A stretch of 64,000 nt of DNA from Streptomyces sp. NRRL S-337 (GCF_000720175.1 NZ_JOIX01000019.1:48336-112335), one strand, 5' to 3'; numbered from the stretch's first letter, positions 42,922 to 52,206 are shown. Made by a program: numbers and translations. Notes: generated from the sequence alone by a model not told the origin.

Positions 42922-44507
42922 GCGGCGCCTCCGGCCGGTCCGAACGGATCCCCGAGCGCGGCCCGGTCCGCCGGCCCACCCGCCGACCACCCCGCTGACC
43001 AGGGGAGTTCCAGGAGTTCGAGTTCGGTGCCGCGCTGGGCGCCGCCGGGCGGGACGACCGCCAGCGCATCGGCGGCGGCGATCCCGCGCAGCATGGCCGG
43101 GCCGTGGAAGTGCAGCGGCTCGGCCGTCAGGCCGTACCGCTCGTCGTCGCGGTAGGCCACCGGGACGAGCCGGGTGTCGTGCGGATGCCCGTGCACCGGC
43201 GCGGTCAGCGGGGTACGGCACGGGGCGGGCGGCCGGCGGGCGGCAAGCGCCCGCAGCAGCGGCTCGGCCAGCGTGCAGAGCCCGGACACCGCGGCGAGGG
43301 GGTTGCCGGGCAGACCGACGAGGTGCCGGCGCGGGGCCAGCCGGGCCAGCAGCATCGGATGCCCGGGGCGCACCGCCACGCCGTCCACCAGCACCTCGGC
43401 GCCGAGGCGGCGCAGGGTCGGATGCACATGGTCGACCGGTCCGGCGGCCGTGCCGCCGGTGGTGATCACCACATCGGCGGTGGACTCCGCCAGCGCCGTG
43501 TACAGCGTGTCGGCGTCGTCGGCGAGGTGACGGGGAGCGGCCGCGACCACGCCGAGGGCCTGCAGCCAGGGGCCCAGCATCGGCCCGAGCGCGTCCCGGA
43601 TCCGGCCCGCCTGCGGCAGCCCGTGGTCCAGCAACTCGTCGCCCAGGACGAACACTTCGGCCCGCGGCGGGGGGTAGGCGGTCAGCTCGTCGTAACCGGC
43701 CGCGGCGGCCAGGCCGAGGACGGCGGGGGTCACCAGCGCGCCGGCGGGCAGGAGGTGGTCACCGCGGCGGCACTCCTGGCCGCGCGGGCGGATGTCCTGG
43801 CCCGGCGGTACCGGCCGCGGCGCGTGCAGCTGCCGGCCGCCGCCGGGCAGTTCGCGTACGTCGCCGTGCTCGCTGCGCAGTACGGCGGTGGCGCCGGACG
43901 GGAGGCGCGCACCGGTCGCGATCGCGATGGCACGGCCGTCCTGGAGTGCCTCGGCAGGGGCCTGACCGGCGAGGATGCCCGCAGCATCGGTGCCCGCGGG
44001 CCGGTCGACGCGCCAGGGGCCGGGGCCGGAGACCGCCCAGCCGTCCATGGCCGAGGTGTCGAACGACGGCAGGTCGGTGAGTGCGGTCAGCGGCACCGCG
44101 AGCGTCCGGCCGAGCGCCGCGGCGAGCGGGGTGGCCACCGGCGCGGGCGGCCCGGGGACGGCGTGCGCGGCGAGGTCGCGGGCGCGCTGCCAGGGCGTGG
44201 CGGGCGGCCTGCGGCGCGGGGCGGGGGACGGCGGCCGGCCGTCATCCGCGGGGCCGGAAGGTCCGGACGGGTGGCCGGCGGCGGCGTCCGGGTCGTGGCC
44301 GCCGTTCGCGGTGGGTGCGGCACCGGAGGCCGCCGTGGGCGGGCCGCCCACGGACGGGGTGGCGGGGCCGGATTCCGGGCGCCGGGCCGGGTCGGTGGCC
44401 GCTGCGCGGGTGTGGTTGGCCAGTGCGAGCGCGTCCTCGAACGGGTCGCCGCCGCGCCGGTCGTCCCGGGCGGCGCCGAACGCCCCGCCGGTCTCGCCGT
44501 CGGTCAT
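42918..44507 (-). CDS. moeA: Molybdopterin molybdotransferase
   Basis: MoeA inserts molybdate into adenylylated molybdopterin in cofactor synthesis. Length 529 aa; the first 105 residues are a low-complexity Pro/Ala/Gly extension absent from standard MoeA (about 400 aa). The core shows LPSFDTSAMDGWAV, the molybdopterin-binding TTGGTAAGPVDHV and GLPGNPLAAVSG. ATG at 44507 overlaps the stop of the mobA-type gene by 4 nt. Middle gene of a three-gene operon. Confidence 0.92.
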   Translation of the reverse strand: MTDGETGGAFGAARDDRRGGDPFEDALALANHTRAAATDPARRPESGPATPSVGGPPTAASGAAPTANGGHDPDAAAGHPSGPSGPADDGRPPSPAPRRRPPATPWQRARDLAAHAVPGPPAPVATPLAAALGRTLAVPLTALTDLPSFDTSAMDGWAVSGPGPWRVDRPAGTDAAGILAGQAPAEALQDGRAIAIATGARLPSGATAVLRSEHGDVRELPGGGRQLHAPRPVPPGQDIRPRGQECRRGDHLLPAGALVTPAVLGLAAAAGYDELTAYPPPRAEVFVLGDELLDHGLPQAGRIRDALGPMLGPWLQALGVVAAAPRHLADDADTLYTALAESTADVVITTGGTAAGPVDHVHPTLRRLGAEVLVDGVAVRPGHPMLLARLAPRRHLVGLPGNPLAAVSGLCTLAEPLLRALAARRPPAPCRTPLTAPVHGHPHDTRLVPVAYRDDERYGLTAEPLHFHGPAMLRGIAAADALAVVPPGGAQRGTELELLELPWSAGWSAGGPADRAALGDPFGPAGGAA

Positions 44508-45388
44508 CCCGCCGGCTTCGTTCCGGTGCCGGGGGCGTCCCCGGGGCCGGCCGGCCCCTCGGCCTCCGCGGCCCAGCGGTTCGCCAGGGCGGCGGCCCGG
44601 TCGGTCAGCTCCTTGACGTCCCGGCCCTGTTGCCCCGCCGCGTACCCGATCAGGAAGGTGGTCAGCGGCGCGGCCGGGCGGGCCACGCCGTGCGCCGCGT
44701 CCCGCGCGAGGTCGAGAAGCGCCGCCACGTCGACATCGAGGTCGATGCCCAGTTCGGCCTTGACTGCGGTGATCCATTCGTCCAGCACGTGTCCATGCTC
44801 CCTGATCCGGGCGCGCGCCGCGCCGAGGTCTTCCCAGGTGTCGCAGTCGAAGGCGGCGGTGTCCGTGGGATCCGGGACGCGGACGAGCGTCAGCCCGTCC
44901 AGCAGGGCGCGCAGCGGCAGACCGGCGGGTGTGCCGTGTGCGGCCCGGACCCGCGCCAGCGCGCGGCGCAGCGGCTCGGCGCGGTAGGCCGCCACCAGCG
45001 GCTGGTCGCGGCCCGAGGCGTCCTGGAGCAGCGCCCCTTCCGCGGGGGCGGCGGCCGCCGCCAGCAGGCCGCGTACCGTCGCGGCGGTCAGGAACGGCAG
45101 GTCCGCGGAGAGCACGAGCACGGTGGGGGCGGTGCTGTGCCGCAGGCCGGCGTCCAGCGCGGCGAGCGGGCCCCCGCCCGGCGGGTCCTCGCGGGCGTGC
45201 AGCACGGCGCGGGCGGTCGGGCGGGCGGGGCCGACGACCACGGCGCGGGCCGCATCGGGGCAGGCGGCGAGCACCCGGTCCAGGAGCGGGCGGCCGCCGA
45301 CGGACAGGGCGGGCTTGTCCGCCCCGCCGAGCCGCCGGGCCGCGCCGCCGGCCAGGACGATCACGTCGTGGTCGGTGTGGTCGTTCAC
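44504..45388 (-). CDS. MobA-like nucleotidyltransferase fused to DUF6457
   Basis: Protein of 294 aa. Residues 1-185 are a MobA-type nucleotidyltransferase: VIVLAGGAARRLGGADKPAL is the nucleotide loop and LSADLPFL the metal site. MobA makes molybdopterin guanine (or cytosine) dinucleotide. Residues 200-280 match DUF6457 (LDEWITAVKAELGIDLDVDVAALLDLARD), often found beside Moco genes. First gene of an operon with moeA and the channel gene. A terminator separates it from bkdC upstream. Confidence 0.85.
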   Translation of the reverse strand: MNDHTDHDVIVLAGGAARRLGGADKPALSVGGRPLLDRVLAACPDAARAVVVGPARPTARAVLHAREDPPGGGPLAALDAGLRHSTAPTVLVLSADLPFLTAATVRGLLAAAAAPAEGALLQDASGRDQPLVAAYRAEPLRRALARVRAAHGTPAGLPLRALLDGLTLVRVPDPTDTAAFDCDTWEDLGAARARIREHGHVLDEWITAVKAELGIDLDVDVAALLDLARDAAHGVARPAAPLTTFLIGYAAGQQGRDVKELTDRAAALANRWAAEAEGPAGPGDAPGTGTKPAG

Positions 45389-45439
45389 CTCTTGAGTATC
45401 GCCGGCCCCGGCGCGCTCACACAGGGTCCTACGCAGTGC

Positions 45440-45473
45440 CCCTCCGGGCCCGTCGGGGGGCGGGTCCGGAGGG
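45440..45473 (-). terminator. Terminator after bkd cluster 2
   Basis: A 13-bp stem, 45440-45452 with 45461-45473, with one G·U pair and an 8-nt loop, just past the bkdC stop and before the mobA-type gene. Confidence 0.75.
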
Positions 45474-45479
45474 CCGGTC

Positions 45480-46955
45480 TCACAGGCCCCGCAGCAGCAG
45501 TGCGGGCTGCTCGACGCAGTCGGCCACGAACCGCAGGAAGCCGCCCGCGGTGCCGCCGTCGCACACCCGGTGGTCGAAGGTGAGCGACAGCTGGACGACC
45601 TGCCGCACCGCCAGCTCGCCCTCGTGCACCCAGGGTTTGGCGGCTATCCGGCCGACGCCGAGCATCGCCGCCTCCGGGTGGTTGATGATCGGCGTGGAGC
45701 CGTCGACACCGAAGACGCCGTAGTTGTTGAGGGTGAAAGTGCCGTGGGTCAGCTCGGCCAGGGACAGCCCGCCGGCCCGGGCGGTCTCCGTGAGCCGCGC
45801 CATCTCGGCGGAGAGGTCCTCGACCGTACGGGCCTGGGCGTCACGGACCACCGGCACCACCAGGCCGCGGTCGGTCTGCGCGGCGAAGCCGAGATGGACC
45901 GCGGGCAGCCGGACGATCTCCTGGGTGCGGGTGTCGACGGTGGCGTTGAGCTGCGGGAAGCGCGCGAGCGCGGCCGTGGTGATCCGGGCCAGCAGCGCGA
46001 GCAGCGACACCTTGGGCGTGCCGGGGACGTTCATCGCCCGGCGGGCGGCGAGGAGTTCGGTGGCGTCCGCGTCCACCCAGCAGGTCGCCTCGGGGATCTC
46101 GCGGCGGCTGCGGCTGAACTTCTCGGCGGCCGCGCCGAGCATCCCGCGCAGCGGGATCCGCTCCTCACCTGGGGTGGGGGCGAGGCCGGCCGCTGCGCCG
46201 GGGGCGGCGGCCATGGCGGTCGCGCCTGCAGTCCCTTCGACCGCGGCGGCTGCGGTGGCCGGCCGCTGCGCGCGCTCCCGGCGGGCGCGGAGCGCGGACT
46301 CGACGTCCGTACGGAGGATCAGGCCGTCCGGCCCGGTGCCGGTCACCTCCCGCAGGTCCAGGTCGTTCTCCCGCGCCATGCGGCGCACCAGCGGCGAGAT
46401 GACGGCCACCGTACGGCTGTCGGCGTCCGCGGCGCGGGCCGGGCGGTCCGCACCGGCCTCCTCGGCCGGCGTGGTGGGCTCGGCTCCGGTCGGGGGCTGC
46501 GGGCCGCCCGCCTCGGGGCGCGCGCCGTCCGCGGGGCGGATCCGGCGCCGCCGCGCCGCGGCCGCGCTCGTGCCGTAACCGACCAGGACGTTGCCGGAGC
46601 CGTTCTCCGTCGCGTCGGCGGCCGGTGCCTCGGGGGCGGTCGCCGTCCCGGTGGCGGTGCCGGAACCGGCGTCCGTCGTGGGGGCCTGCTCCGCCAGATC
46701 GTCCGGTACCGCGCCGACCGCGACGGTCACCAGGGGGGTGCCCACCGGGACTTCGGCCCCTTCGTCGCCGTAGCGGGCGGTCACCACGCCGCCGTACGGG
46801 CACGGCACCTCGACCATCGCCTTGGCGGTCTCGACCTCGACCACCGGCTGGTCGACGGCGACGACCTCGCCGACCTCGACCAGCCACTGCACGATCGTCG
46901 CCTCGGTGAGGCCCTCCCCCAGGTCGGGCAGGGTGAATTCACGGACCACGGCCAT
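45480..46955 (-). CDS. bkdC: Branched-chain 2-oxoacid dehydrogenase E2, cluster 2
   Basis: Second E2 acyltransferase, 491 aa. Lipoyl domain about 5-80 with VETAKAMVEVP, Ala/Gly-rich linker, subunit-binding domain near 200 (VRRMARENDLDLREVTGTGPDGLI), catalytic domain ending TFDHRVCDGGTAGGFL. The sequence is clearly diverged from the cluster 1 E2, so the clusters are not a recent duplication. ATG at 46955 shares one base with the bkdB stop (TGATG), a coupled arrangement. Confidence 0.92.
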   Translation of the reverse strand: MAVVREFTLPDLGEGLTEATIVQWLVEVGEVVAVDQPVVEVETAKAMVEVPCPYGGVVTARYGDEGAEVPVGTPLVTVAVGAVPDDLAEQAPTTDAGSGTATGTATAPEAPAADATENGSGNVLVGYGTSAAAARRRRIRPADGARPEAGGPQPPTGAEPTTPAEEAGADRPARAADADSRTVAVISPLVRRMARENDLDLREVTGTGPDGLILRTDVESALRARRERAQRPATAAAAVEGTAGATAMAAAPGAAAGLAPTPGEERIPLRGMLGAAAEKFSRSRREIPEATCWVDADATELLAARRAMNVPGTPKVSLLALLARITTAALARFPQLNATVDTRTQEIVRLPAVHLGFAAQTDRGLVVPVVRDAQARTVEDLSAEMARLTETARAGGLSLAELTHGTFTLNNYGVFGVDGSTPIINHPEAAMLGVGRIAAKPWVHEGELAVRQVVQLSLTFDHRVCDGGTAGGFLRFVADCVEQPALLLRGL

Positions 46956-47989
46956 CACGCACCACGTCCTTCGGTCCAGTCCGACTCCCACTGCAGGCGC
47001 GCGACGGTGTCCAGGATCCGGTCGACGCCCGGGAGGTGGTGCCGCTCCAGCATGGGCGGCGGGTAGGGGATGTCGAAGCCGGCCACCCGCAGCACGGGCG
47101 CCTCCAGGTGGTGGAAGCAGCGCTCGGTGATCCGGGCGGCGATCTCCCCGCCGGGCCCGCCGAAGCCGCCGGCCTCGTGGACGACCACGGCCCGTCCGGT
47201 GCGCCGTACGGACGCGCAGACCGTCTCGTCGTCGAACGGCACCAGGGAGCGCAGATCGACCACTTCCAGGTCCCAGCCCTCGGCGCGGCCGGCTTCGGCG
47301 GCCTCCATACAGGCGGGCAGCGAGGGGCCGTAGGTGATCAGGGTGGCGCTGCTGCCGCGGCGGCGTATCTCGGCCCGGCCCAGGGGCGCGACCGCGGTGG
47401 GCGTGTCCGGCGACCACTCGGCCTTCGACCAGTACAGCCGCTTGGGCTCCAGGAAGACGACCGGGTCGTCGGAGGCGATGGCGGCCCGCAGCAGGCCGTA
47501 GGCGTCCTCGACGGTGGCGGGGGTGACGACGTGCAGCCCCGGGGTGGCGAGGTAGTAGGCCTCGGAGGAGTCGCTGTGGTGCTCGACGCCGCCGATGCCG
47601 CCGCCGTAGGGGATGCGGATGGTCAGTGGCATCGGGACCGCGCCGCGGGTGCGGTTGCGCATCCGGGCGACATGGCTGACCAGCTGCTCGAACGCCGGGT
47701 AGGCGAACGCGTCGAACTGCATCTCGACCACCGGCCGCAGCCCGTACATCGCCATGCCGACGGCGGTGCCCAGGATGCCGGCCTCGGCGAGCGCGGTGTC
47801 CGTGCAGCGGTCCTCGCCGAACTCCTTGGCCAGGCCGTCGGTGATGCGGAAGACGCCGCCCAGGGCGCCGACGTCCTCGCCCATCACATGGACGGCCGGG
47901 TCCTCGGCCATGGCGTCACGCAGCGCACGGGTCAGCGCCTGCGCCATGGTGGCGGGCTTGCGCGCGGTGGCCGGAGCGGTGGTCGTCAT
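46955..47989 (-). CDS. bkdB: Branched-chain 2-oxoacid dehydrogenase E1 beta, cluster 2
   Basis: E1 beta, 344 aa. MAQALTRALRDAMAEDPAVHVMGEDVG marks the N-terminus after a 14-residue leader; VVDLRSLVPFDDETVCASV and PYPPPMLERHHLPG lie in the C-terminal half. It pairs with the alpha subunit encoded upstream. ATG at 47989 overlaps the bkdA stop by 4 nt. Confidence 0.93.
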   Translation of the reverse strand: MTTTAPATARKPATMAQALTRALRDAMAEDPAVHVMGEDVGALGGVFRITDGLAKEFGEDRCTDTALAEAGILGTAVGMAMYGLRPVVEMQFDAFAYPAFEQLVSHVARMRNRTRGAVPMPLTIRIPYGGGIGGVEHHSDSSEAYYLATPGLHVVTPATVEDAYGLLRAAIASDDPVVFLEPKRLYWSKAEWSPDTPTAVAPLGRAEIRRRGSSATLITYGPSLPACMEAAEAGRAEGWDLEVVDLRSLVPFDDETVCASVRRTGRAVVVHEAGGFGGPGGEIAARITERCFHHLEAPVLRVAGFDIPYPPPMLERHHLPGVDRILDTVARLQWESDWTEGRGA

Positions 47990-49176
47990 GGCCTGGCCTC
48001 CTCGGCGGGCGCGGTGCCCGCGGTGTCCTCGGTGTGTCCGGCGGCCTCGGCCTCCAGCTCGGCGCGCAACTGCGCCGCCTGGGCGCGCAGTTGGCCGGTC
48101 TGCTCGGCGAACACGTGGGTGAACAGGTCCATCGGGTTCAGCACCGGGTCGGCGTTCATCCGCTCGCGGAGGTCGGCGGCCAGCTGCTCGGCGCTCTCCC
48201 GGGTGGTGGCGACGAACTCGTCGGTCAGCAGGCCACGGCCGGCCAGCTCGTGCTCCAGCAGGGCTATCGGGTCGTGCGCCCGCCAGGTCTCGACCTCGGC
48301 GTCGGTGCGGTAGCGGGTGGCGTCGTCGGCGTTGGTGTGCGCCTCGATGCGGTACGTGACGGCCTCGACGAGGGTGGGGCCGCCGCCCCGGCGGGCGCGT
48401 TGGACGGCCTCACCGAGCACCTCGTGCATCGCGGGCGCGTCATTGCCGTCGACCAGGCGGCCGGGCATGCCGTAGCCGACCGCTTTGTGGGCGAGGGAGG
48501 GCGCGGCGGTCTGCTTGGCGAGCGGCACGGAGATGGCAAAGCCGTTGTTCTGCACCAGGAAGACGACCGGGGCCTGCCAGAGCTCCGCGAAATTCAGCGC
48601 CTCGTGGAAGTCGCCCTCGCTCGTGCCGCCGTCGCCCACCATGGCCAGCGCCACCACCTCGTCGCCCTTGAGGCGGGCGGCGTGTGCCAGGCCGACGGCA
48701 TGGGGCAGCTGGGTGGCGAGCGGGGTGCACAGGGGGGCGATGCGGTGTTCGTGCGGGTCGTAGCCGCAGTGCCAGTCGCCGCGCAGCAGGGTCAGCGCCT
48801 GTACGGGGTCGAGGCCGCGGGCCACCGCGGCCAGGGTGTCGCGGTAGCTGGGGAACAGCCAGTCCCGCTCCTCCAGCGCCAGCGCGGCGGCGACCTCGCA
48901 GGCCTCCTGGCCGGTGGAGGACGGATAGACCGCCAGCCGTCCCTGCCGGGTCAGGGCGGTGGCCTGGGCGTTGTACCGGCGGCCGCGCACGAGCTGGGCG
49001 TACAGCCGGGTCAGCAGTCCGGAGTCGAGCCGGGCGGCGGCGTCCGTACCGAGGATGCGGTACGGCTCCTCGTCGGGCAGGAGAGGCGCGGGATCGACGC
49101 GCGGGCGCCACGCGGGCGGCGGGCCGGCCAGGCTGCTCTTGTTCCTGCTGCTGCCGGGCTGCTCTAGGACCGTCAT
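47986..49176 (-). CDS. bkdA: Branched-chain 2-oxoacid dehydrogenase E1 alpha, cluster 2
   Basis: E1 alpha, 396 aa. Thiamine diphosphate motif GDGGTSEGDFHEA then NNGFAIS; loop YRIEAHTNADDATRYR. It lacks the Lys-rich tail of the cluster 1 subunit and has a C-terminal Ala/Glu-rich helix instead. ATG at 49176 with GAGGAGG at 8 nt is preferred over GTG 49185. First gene of the operon; divergent from the Lrp-type gene, with a TetR-type operator in between. Confidence 0.92.
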   Translation of the reverse strand: MTVLEQPGSSRNKSSLAGPPPAWRPRVDPAPLLPDEEPYRILGTDAAARLDSGLLTRLYAQLVRGRRYNAQATALTRQGRLAVYPSSTGQEACEVAAALALEERDWLFPSYRDTLAAVARGLDPVQALTLLRGDWHCGYDPHEHRIAPLCTPLATQLPHAVGLAHAARLKGDEVVALAMVGDGGTSEGDFHEALNFAELWQAPVVFLVQNNGFAISVPLAKQTAAPSLAHKAVGYGMPGRLVDGNDAPAMHEVLGEAVQRARRGGGPTLVEAVTYRIEAHTNADDATRYRTDAEVETWRAHDPIALLEHELAGRGLLTDEFVATTRESAEQLAADLRERMNADPVLNPMDLFTHVFAEQTGQLRAQAAQLRAELEAEAAGHTEDTAGTAPAEEARP

Positions 49177-49286
49177 GTCGAGCACCTCCTCGGTTCGAAG
49201 GGGTGGCGCGATCGCGCCGCAGAAGGGTGGTGGGCGAACGGCGGATGGGCAGGATGAAACCGGTCGGGGCGGGTGAGCCCTTCCCT

Positions 49287-49300
49287 ACCGATTGTTCGGT
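49287..49300. promoter_or_regulatory. PaaR-type operator before bkd cluster 2
   Basis: ACCGATTGTTCGGT, one mismatch in the centre from ACCGNNCGNNCGGT. This is the core, as I recall it, of the PaaR box of Corynebacterium. The copies at 52207 and 56961 match it fully. It lies 111 bp before bkdA and 102 bp before the Lrp gene. Confidence 0.55.
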
Positions 49301-49401
49301 CGCTGATGCATTTTGGCTACAGGCGGGTTCAGCCTGTGGACAAACGGTTCTCCACAGCTTCAGATGAAGACAGGGCGTCCACAAAGGGGAGGCGGGACCA
49401 T

Positions 49402-49917
49402 ATGCCGGACGAACAGATGGCCAATAACAACGGTCAGCCACCGACGCCCGAACCGCCCACCCCGGCCGCACGCCCGCTGGACACCATCGACCGGTCGATC
49501 CTGCGCATGCTGCAGACCGACGGCAGGGCCTCGATACGTTCCGTGGCCGAGCGGGTGCACGTTTCCCGCGCCAATGCCTACGCGCGCATCAACCGGCTGA
49601 TGGACGACGGGGTGATCCGCGGTTTCAGCGCCCTCGTCGACCAGGAAAGGGCAGGCCAGGGCGCCTCCGCGTACATCACGCTGAAGATCGTGCAGAACTC
49701 CTGGCGGACCGTGCGCAAGCAGCTCACCGCGCTACCGGGCGCCACGCACATCGCGCTGGTCAGCGGGGACTTCGACGTGCTGCTGCTGGTGCACACCAAG
49801 GACAACCGGGAGCTGCGGGAGCTGGTCCTCACCCGTATCCAGTCGATACCGGAGGTGCTCAGCACCCGCACCCTGCTGGTCTTCGAGGAGACCGATCTCG
49901 GGCCCGAGGGGGAGTGA
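49402..49917 (+). CDS. bkdR: Lrp/AsnC family regulator of the bkd operon
   Basis: Regulator of 171 aa. Pro-rich leader (1-30), helix-turn-helix about 35-85 (SVAERVHVSRANAYARINRLMDDGVI), then a RAM ligand-binding domain (about 95-170) with the ALVSGDFDVLLLVHTKD pattern. Divergent from bkdABC, as in known BkdR systems, and probably senses branched-chain amino acids. ATG at 49402 follows GGGGAGGCGGGA. An inverted repeat ACAGGC-GGGTTCA-GCCTGT at 49319-49337 lies in its leader and may be its own operator. Confidence 0.9.
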   Translation: MPDEQMANNNGQPPTPEPPTPAARPLDTIDRSILRMLQTDGRASIRSVAERVHVSRANAYARINRLMDDGVIRGFSALVDQERAGQGASAYITLKIVQNSWRTVRKQLTALPGATHIALVSGDFDVLLLVHTKDNRELRELVLTRIQSIPEVLSTRTLLVFEETDLGPEGE

Positions 49918-49995
49918 GGCGCCCGGTGGCCGCGGGGCGGGCCTGAGGTGCCGGTGTGCCGCGGGGCGGGCCGTCAGGGGCTTCCAGGGGGCCGT

Positions 49996-50018
49996 CAGGG
50001 GCTTTTCCAAGGCCCCTG
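49996..50018. terminator. Terminator in a repeated GGGCCGTCAGGGGCTT stretch
   Basis: Stem CAGGGGC (49996-50002) with GCCCCTG (50012-50018), loop TTTTCCAAG, between convergent bkdR and the tetR gene. It sits in direct repeats of GGGCCGTCAGGGGCTT (49968-49983 and 49989-50004). Confidence 0.6.
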
Positions 50019-50035
50019 GGGCCCCGCAGGGGCCG

Positions 50036-50626
50036 TCAGAGGCGACGCAGGCCCGTGAACGCCGTGCGCACCACGGCCTCGGCGACCTCGTCGCGACTCG
50101 CCGCGCCACCCCGCCCGGGCCGGTACCACTCCACGATCGAATTGATCATGCCGAAGAGCAGCCTCGTGGCGAGCCGGACGTCCACGTCGTCCCGCAGGTC
50201 GCCGTCGGCGGCGGCCTGCTTGAGCAGCGCGGCCACCTCGTGGTCGAACTCCCGGCGGCGCTCCATGGCCCACCGTTCGGTGTCCGTGTTCCCGCGCACC
50301 CGCAACAGCAGCGTCACGTAGGGGAGTTCGTCCATCAACACCTCGGTCACCCGGCGGGTGACGTGCTCCAGCCGCTCGATCGCCCGCCCCTGGAGGGCAG
50401 CCGGTTCCTCCAGCACGCCGAAGAGGCCGTCCAGGGCCCGGCTTATGGCACGGTGCAGCAGCTCTTCCTTGCTGCGCACGTGGTGGTAGATCGAGGACTT
50501 GGAGATGCCGGCCGCCTTGGAGAGGTGCTCCATGGAGGTGCCGTCGTAGCCGCGCTCGATGAACACCTCGACGGCGACGGCGAGCAGCGAATCGGGCGTG
50601 TAGGTGTCGCGCTTGGCCATGGTCAT
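50036..50626 (-). CDS. paaR: TetR family regulator, probable PaaR
   Basis: Repressor of 196 aa. Helix-turn-helix near the N-terminus (TSMEHLSKAAGISKSSIYHHVRSKEELL), then a ligand-binding helical domain. ATG at 50626 overlaps the stop of the hydroxyacyl-CoA dehydrogenase gene by 4 nt, so the two are one operon. Its place between paa genes, and the shared operators at 52207 and 56961, fit PaaR, which releases DNA on binding phenylacetyl-CoA. The name is inferred, not proven. Confidence 0.75.
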   Translation of the reverse strand: MTMAKRDTYTPDSLLAVAVEVFIERGYDGTSMEHLSKAAGISKSSIYHHVRSKEELLHRAISRALDGLFGVLEEPAALQGRAIERLEHVTRRVTEVLMDELPYVTLLLRVRGNTDTERWAMERRREFDHEVAALLKQAAADGDLRDDVDVRLATRLLFGMINSIVEWYRPGRGGAASRDEVAEAVVRTAFTGLRRL

Positions 50627-52149
50627 GATGAGAGCACCTGTTCGTCGAGGTCCGCACGGCGCCGCAGCGCCCAGGACGGTACGTAGCGTCCCTGGGCATT
50701 CTGGTGGTGCATCGAGTCCAGCAGGTCCCACACCCAGTAGGCGCCGAGCCGTTCGGCCCACTCCATGGGGCCCCCGGGGTAGTTGACGCCCAGCCGCATG
50801 GCCGTGTCGATGTCCTCAGGGGTGGCCACCCCGCGGGCGGCGGCATCCACGGCGAAGTCGACGATCATCGCGATCGTCCGGGCGACGATCATGCCCGGGA
50901 CGTCGCCGATGACACTGACCTCCTTGCCCAGCGCCTGGAACAGCCCGACGGCCTCCGCGAGGTCCGACTCGGAGCAGGTCTCCGAGGCTGCCAGCGCGAT
51001 CCGGGTGGCGGCCCGGTAGTCGAGCGAGAGGTCGAAGCGGATGTACTTGTCGTAGACGATGCTCGTCGCCGGGTAGCCGTTCGTAAGCGCGAGGCAGGCC
51101 CCACCGGGCAGCCGGAGGAAGCCCTCCGACTCGCCGGGCGTGCGGTCCCGGGTGACCTTGATGCCGGCCTCCTCGATCAGCTCGCGGAGCACCGCGGCGG
51201 GGCCGGGCAGCTTCGCGTGCAGGGCGACGGCGTCCGGAGCCGGGCAGGGCGCCGCGGTGTGCGGCGCGGGCCGCTTCGCACCCTCGGAGTAGTCGTACCA
51301 GCCGCGCCCCGTCTTGCGGCCGTGCAGCCCGGCCTCCACCAGCCTGCGCTGCGCCAGCGAGGGGGTGAACTTGGGGTCCTGGAAGAAGGACTGCCACACG
51401 GAGTGGGTGACCGCCTCGTTCACGTCCTGCCCGATGAGGTCGGTCAGCTCGAACGGCCCCATCTTGAAGCCCGCGCCGTCGCGCAGCACCGCGTCGATGG
51501 TGGCGGGGTCGGCGACCCGCTCCTCGTAGGCACGCAGCGCCTCGGCGTAGAAGGGGCGGGCGACGCGGTTGACGATGAAACCGGGGGTGTCGGCGCAGTG
51601 GACCGGCTTCTTCCCCCAGGCCGCGGCGGTGTCGTACGCCGTGGAGGCGGCCGCCTCGTCCGTGGCGAAGCCGCTGACCACCTCGACCAGCGGCAGCAGC
51701 GGCGCGGGGTTGAAGAAGTGCAGGCCCACGCAGCGGCCGGGGCGGCGCAGGCCGCCGGCGACGGCCGTCACGGACAGCGAGGACGTATTGGTGGCCAGGA
51801 GGCAGTCGTCGCCGACGATGTCCTCCAGCGACCTGAACAGCTCCTGTTTGGCGCTGAGCTCCTCCAGGATCGCCTCGATGACCAGCGCGGCGTCGGCCAG
51901 CTCGGCCAGGGCGGTGGCGGGGGAGAGGCGGTCGCGGGCGGCGTCCCGCTCGGCCGCCGTGATCCGGCCCTTTTCCACCAGCCGGTCCAGCCGCCGCACG
52001 AGCCCGCCGGCGGCCTGGCCCGCGCGCCCGGGGGCGCTGTCGTAGAGCCGTACGCGATGGCCGGCGACCAGCGCCACCTGCGCGATTCCCTGCCCCATGG
52101 TGCCCGTACCCACCACTGCCACGGTGTTGCCGGTGCCGATTGCCGTCAT
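50623..52149 (-). CDS. paaH: 3-hydroxyacyl-CoA dehydrogenase (PaaH-like, two-domain)
   Basis: NAD-dependent enzyme of 508 aa. Rossmann domain (about 1-190) with VAVVGTGTMGQGIAQVA; catalytic His in GLHFFNPAPLLPLVEVVSG near 145; two C-terminal 3HCDH helical domains (about 190-290 and 395-490), as in long PaaH/PaaC proteins. In the paa pathway this step oxidises 3-hydroxyadipyl-CoA. It forms an operon with the tetR gene and diverges from paaN across a PaaR-type box. Confidence 0.85.
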   Translation of the reverse strand: MTAIGTGNTVAVVGTGTMGQGIAQVALVAGHRVRLYDSAPGRAGQAAGGLVRRLDRLVEKGRITAAERDAARDRLSPATALAELADAALVIEAILEELSAKQELFRSLEDIVGDDCLLATNTSSLSVTAVAGGLRRPGRCVGLHFFNPAPLLPLVEVVSGFATDEAAASTAYDTAAAWGKKPVHCADTPGFIVNRVARPFYAEALRAYEERVADPATIDAVLRDGAGFKMGPFELTDLIGQDVNEAVTHSVWQSFFQDPKFTPSLAQRRLVEAGLHGRKTGRGWYDYSEGAKRPAPHTAAPCPAPDAVALHAKLPGPAAVLRELIEEAGIKVTRDRTPGESEGFLRLPGGACLALTNGYPATSIVYDKYIRFDLSLDYRAATRIALAASETCSESDLAEAVGLFQALGKEVSVIGDVPGMIVARTIAMIVDFAVDAAARGVATPEDIDTAMRLGVNYPGGPMEWAERLGAYWVWDLLDSMHHQNAQGRYVPSWALRRRADLDEQVLSS

Positions 52150-52206
52150 GCCAGCTGATCCTCCCCGACCGACTTTTCCACAGGCTCGCCGGGCCCTCTT
52201 GCCCCG

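Noticed and set aside
29069..49176. Recent duplication of the bkd cluster
   Set aside because: The paralogues differ throughout, including the thiamine diphosphate and lipoyl regions, and lie in different regulatory settings.
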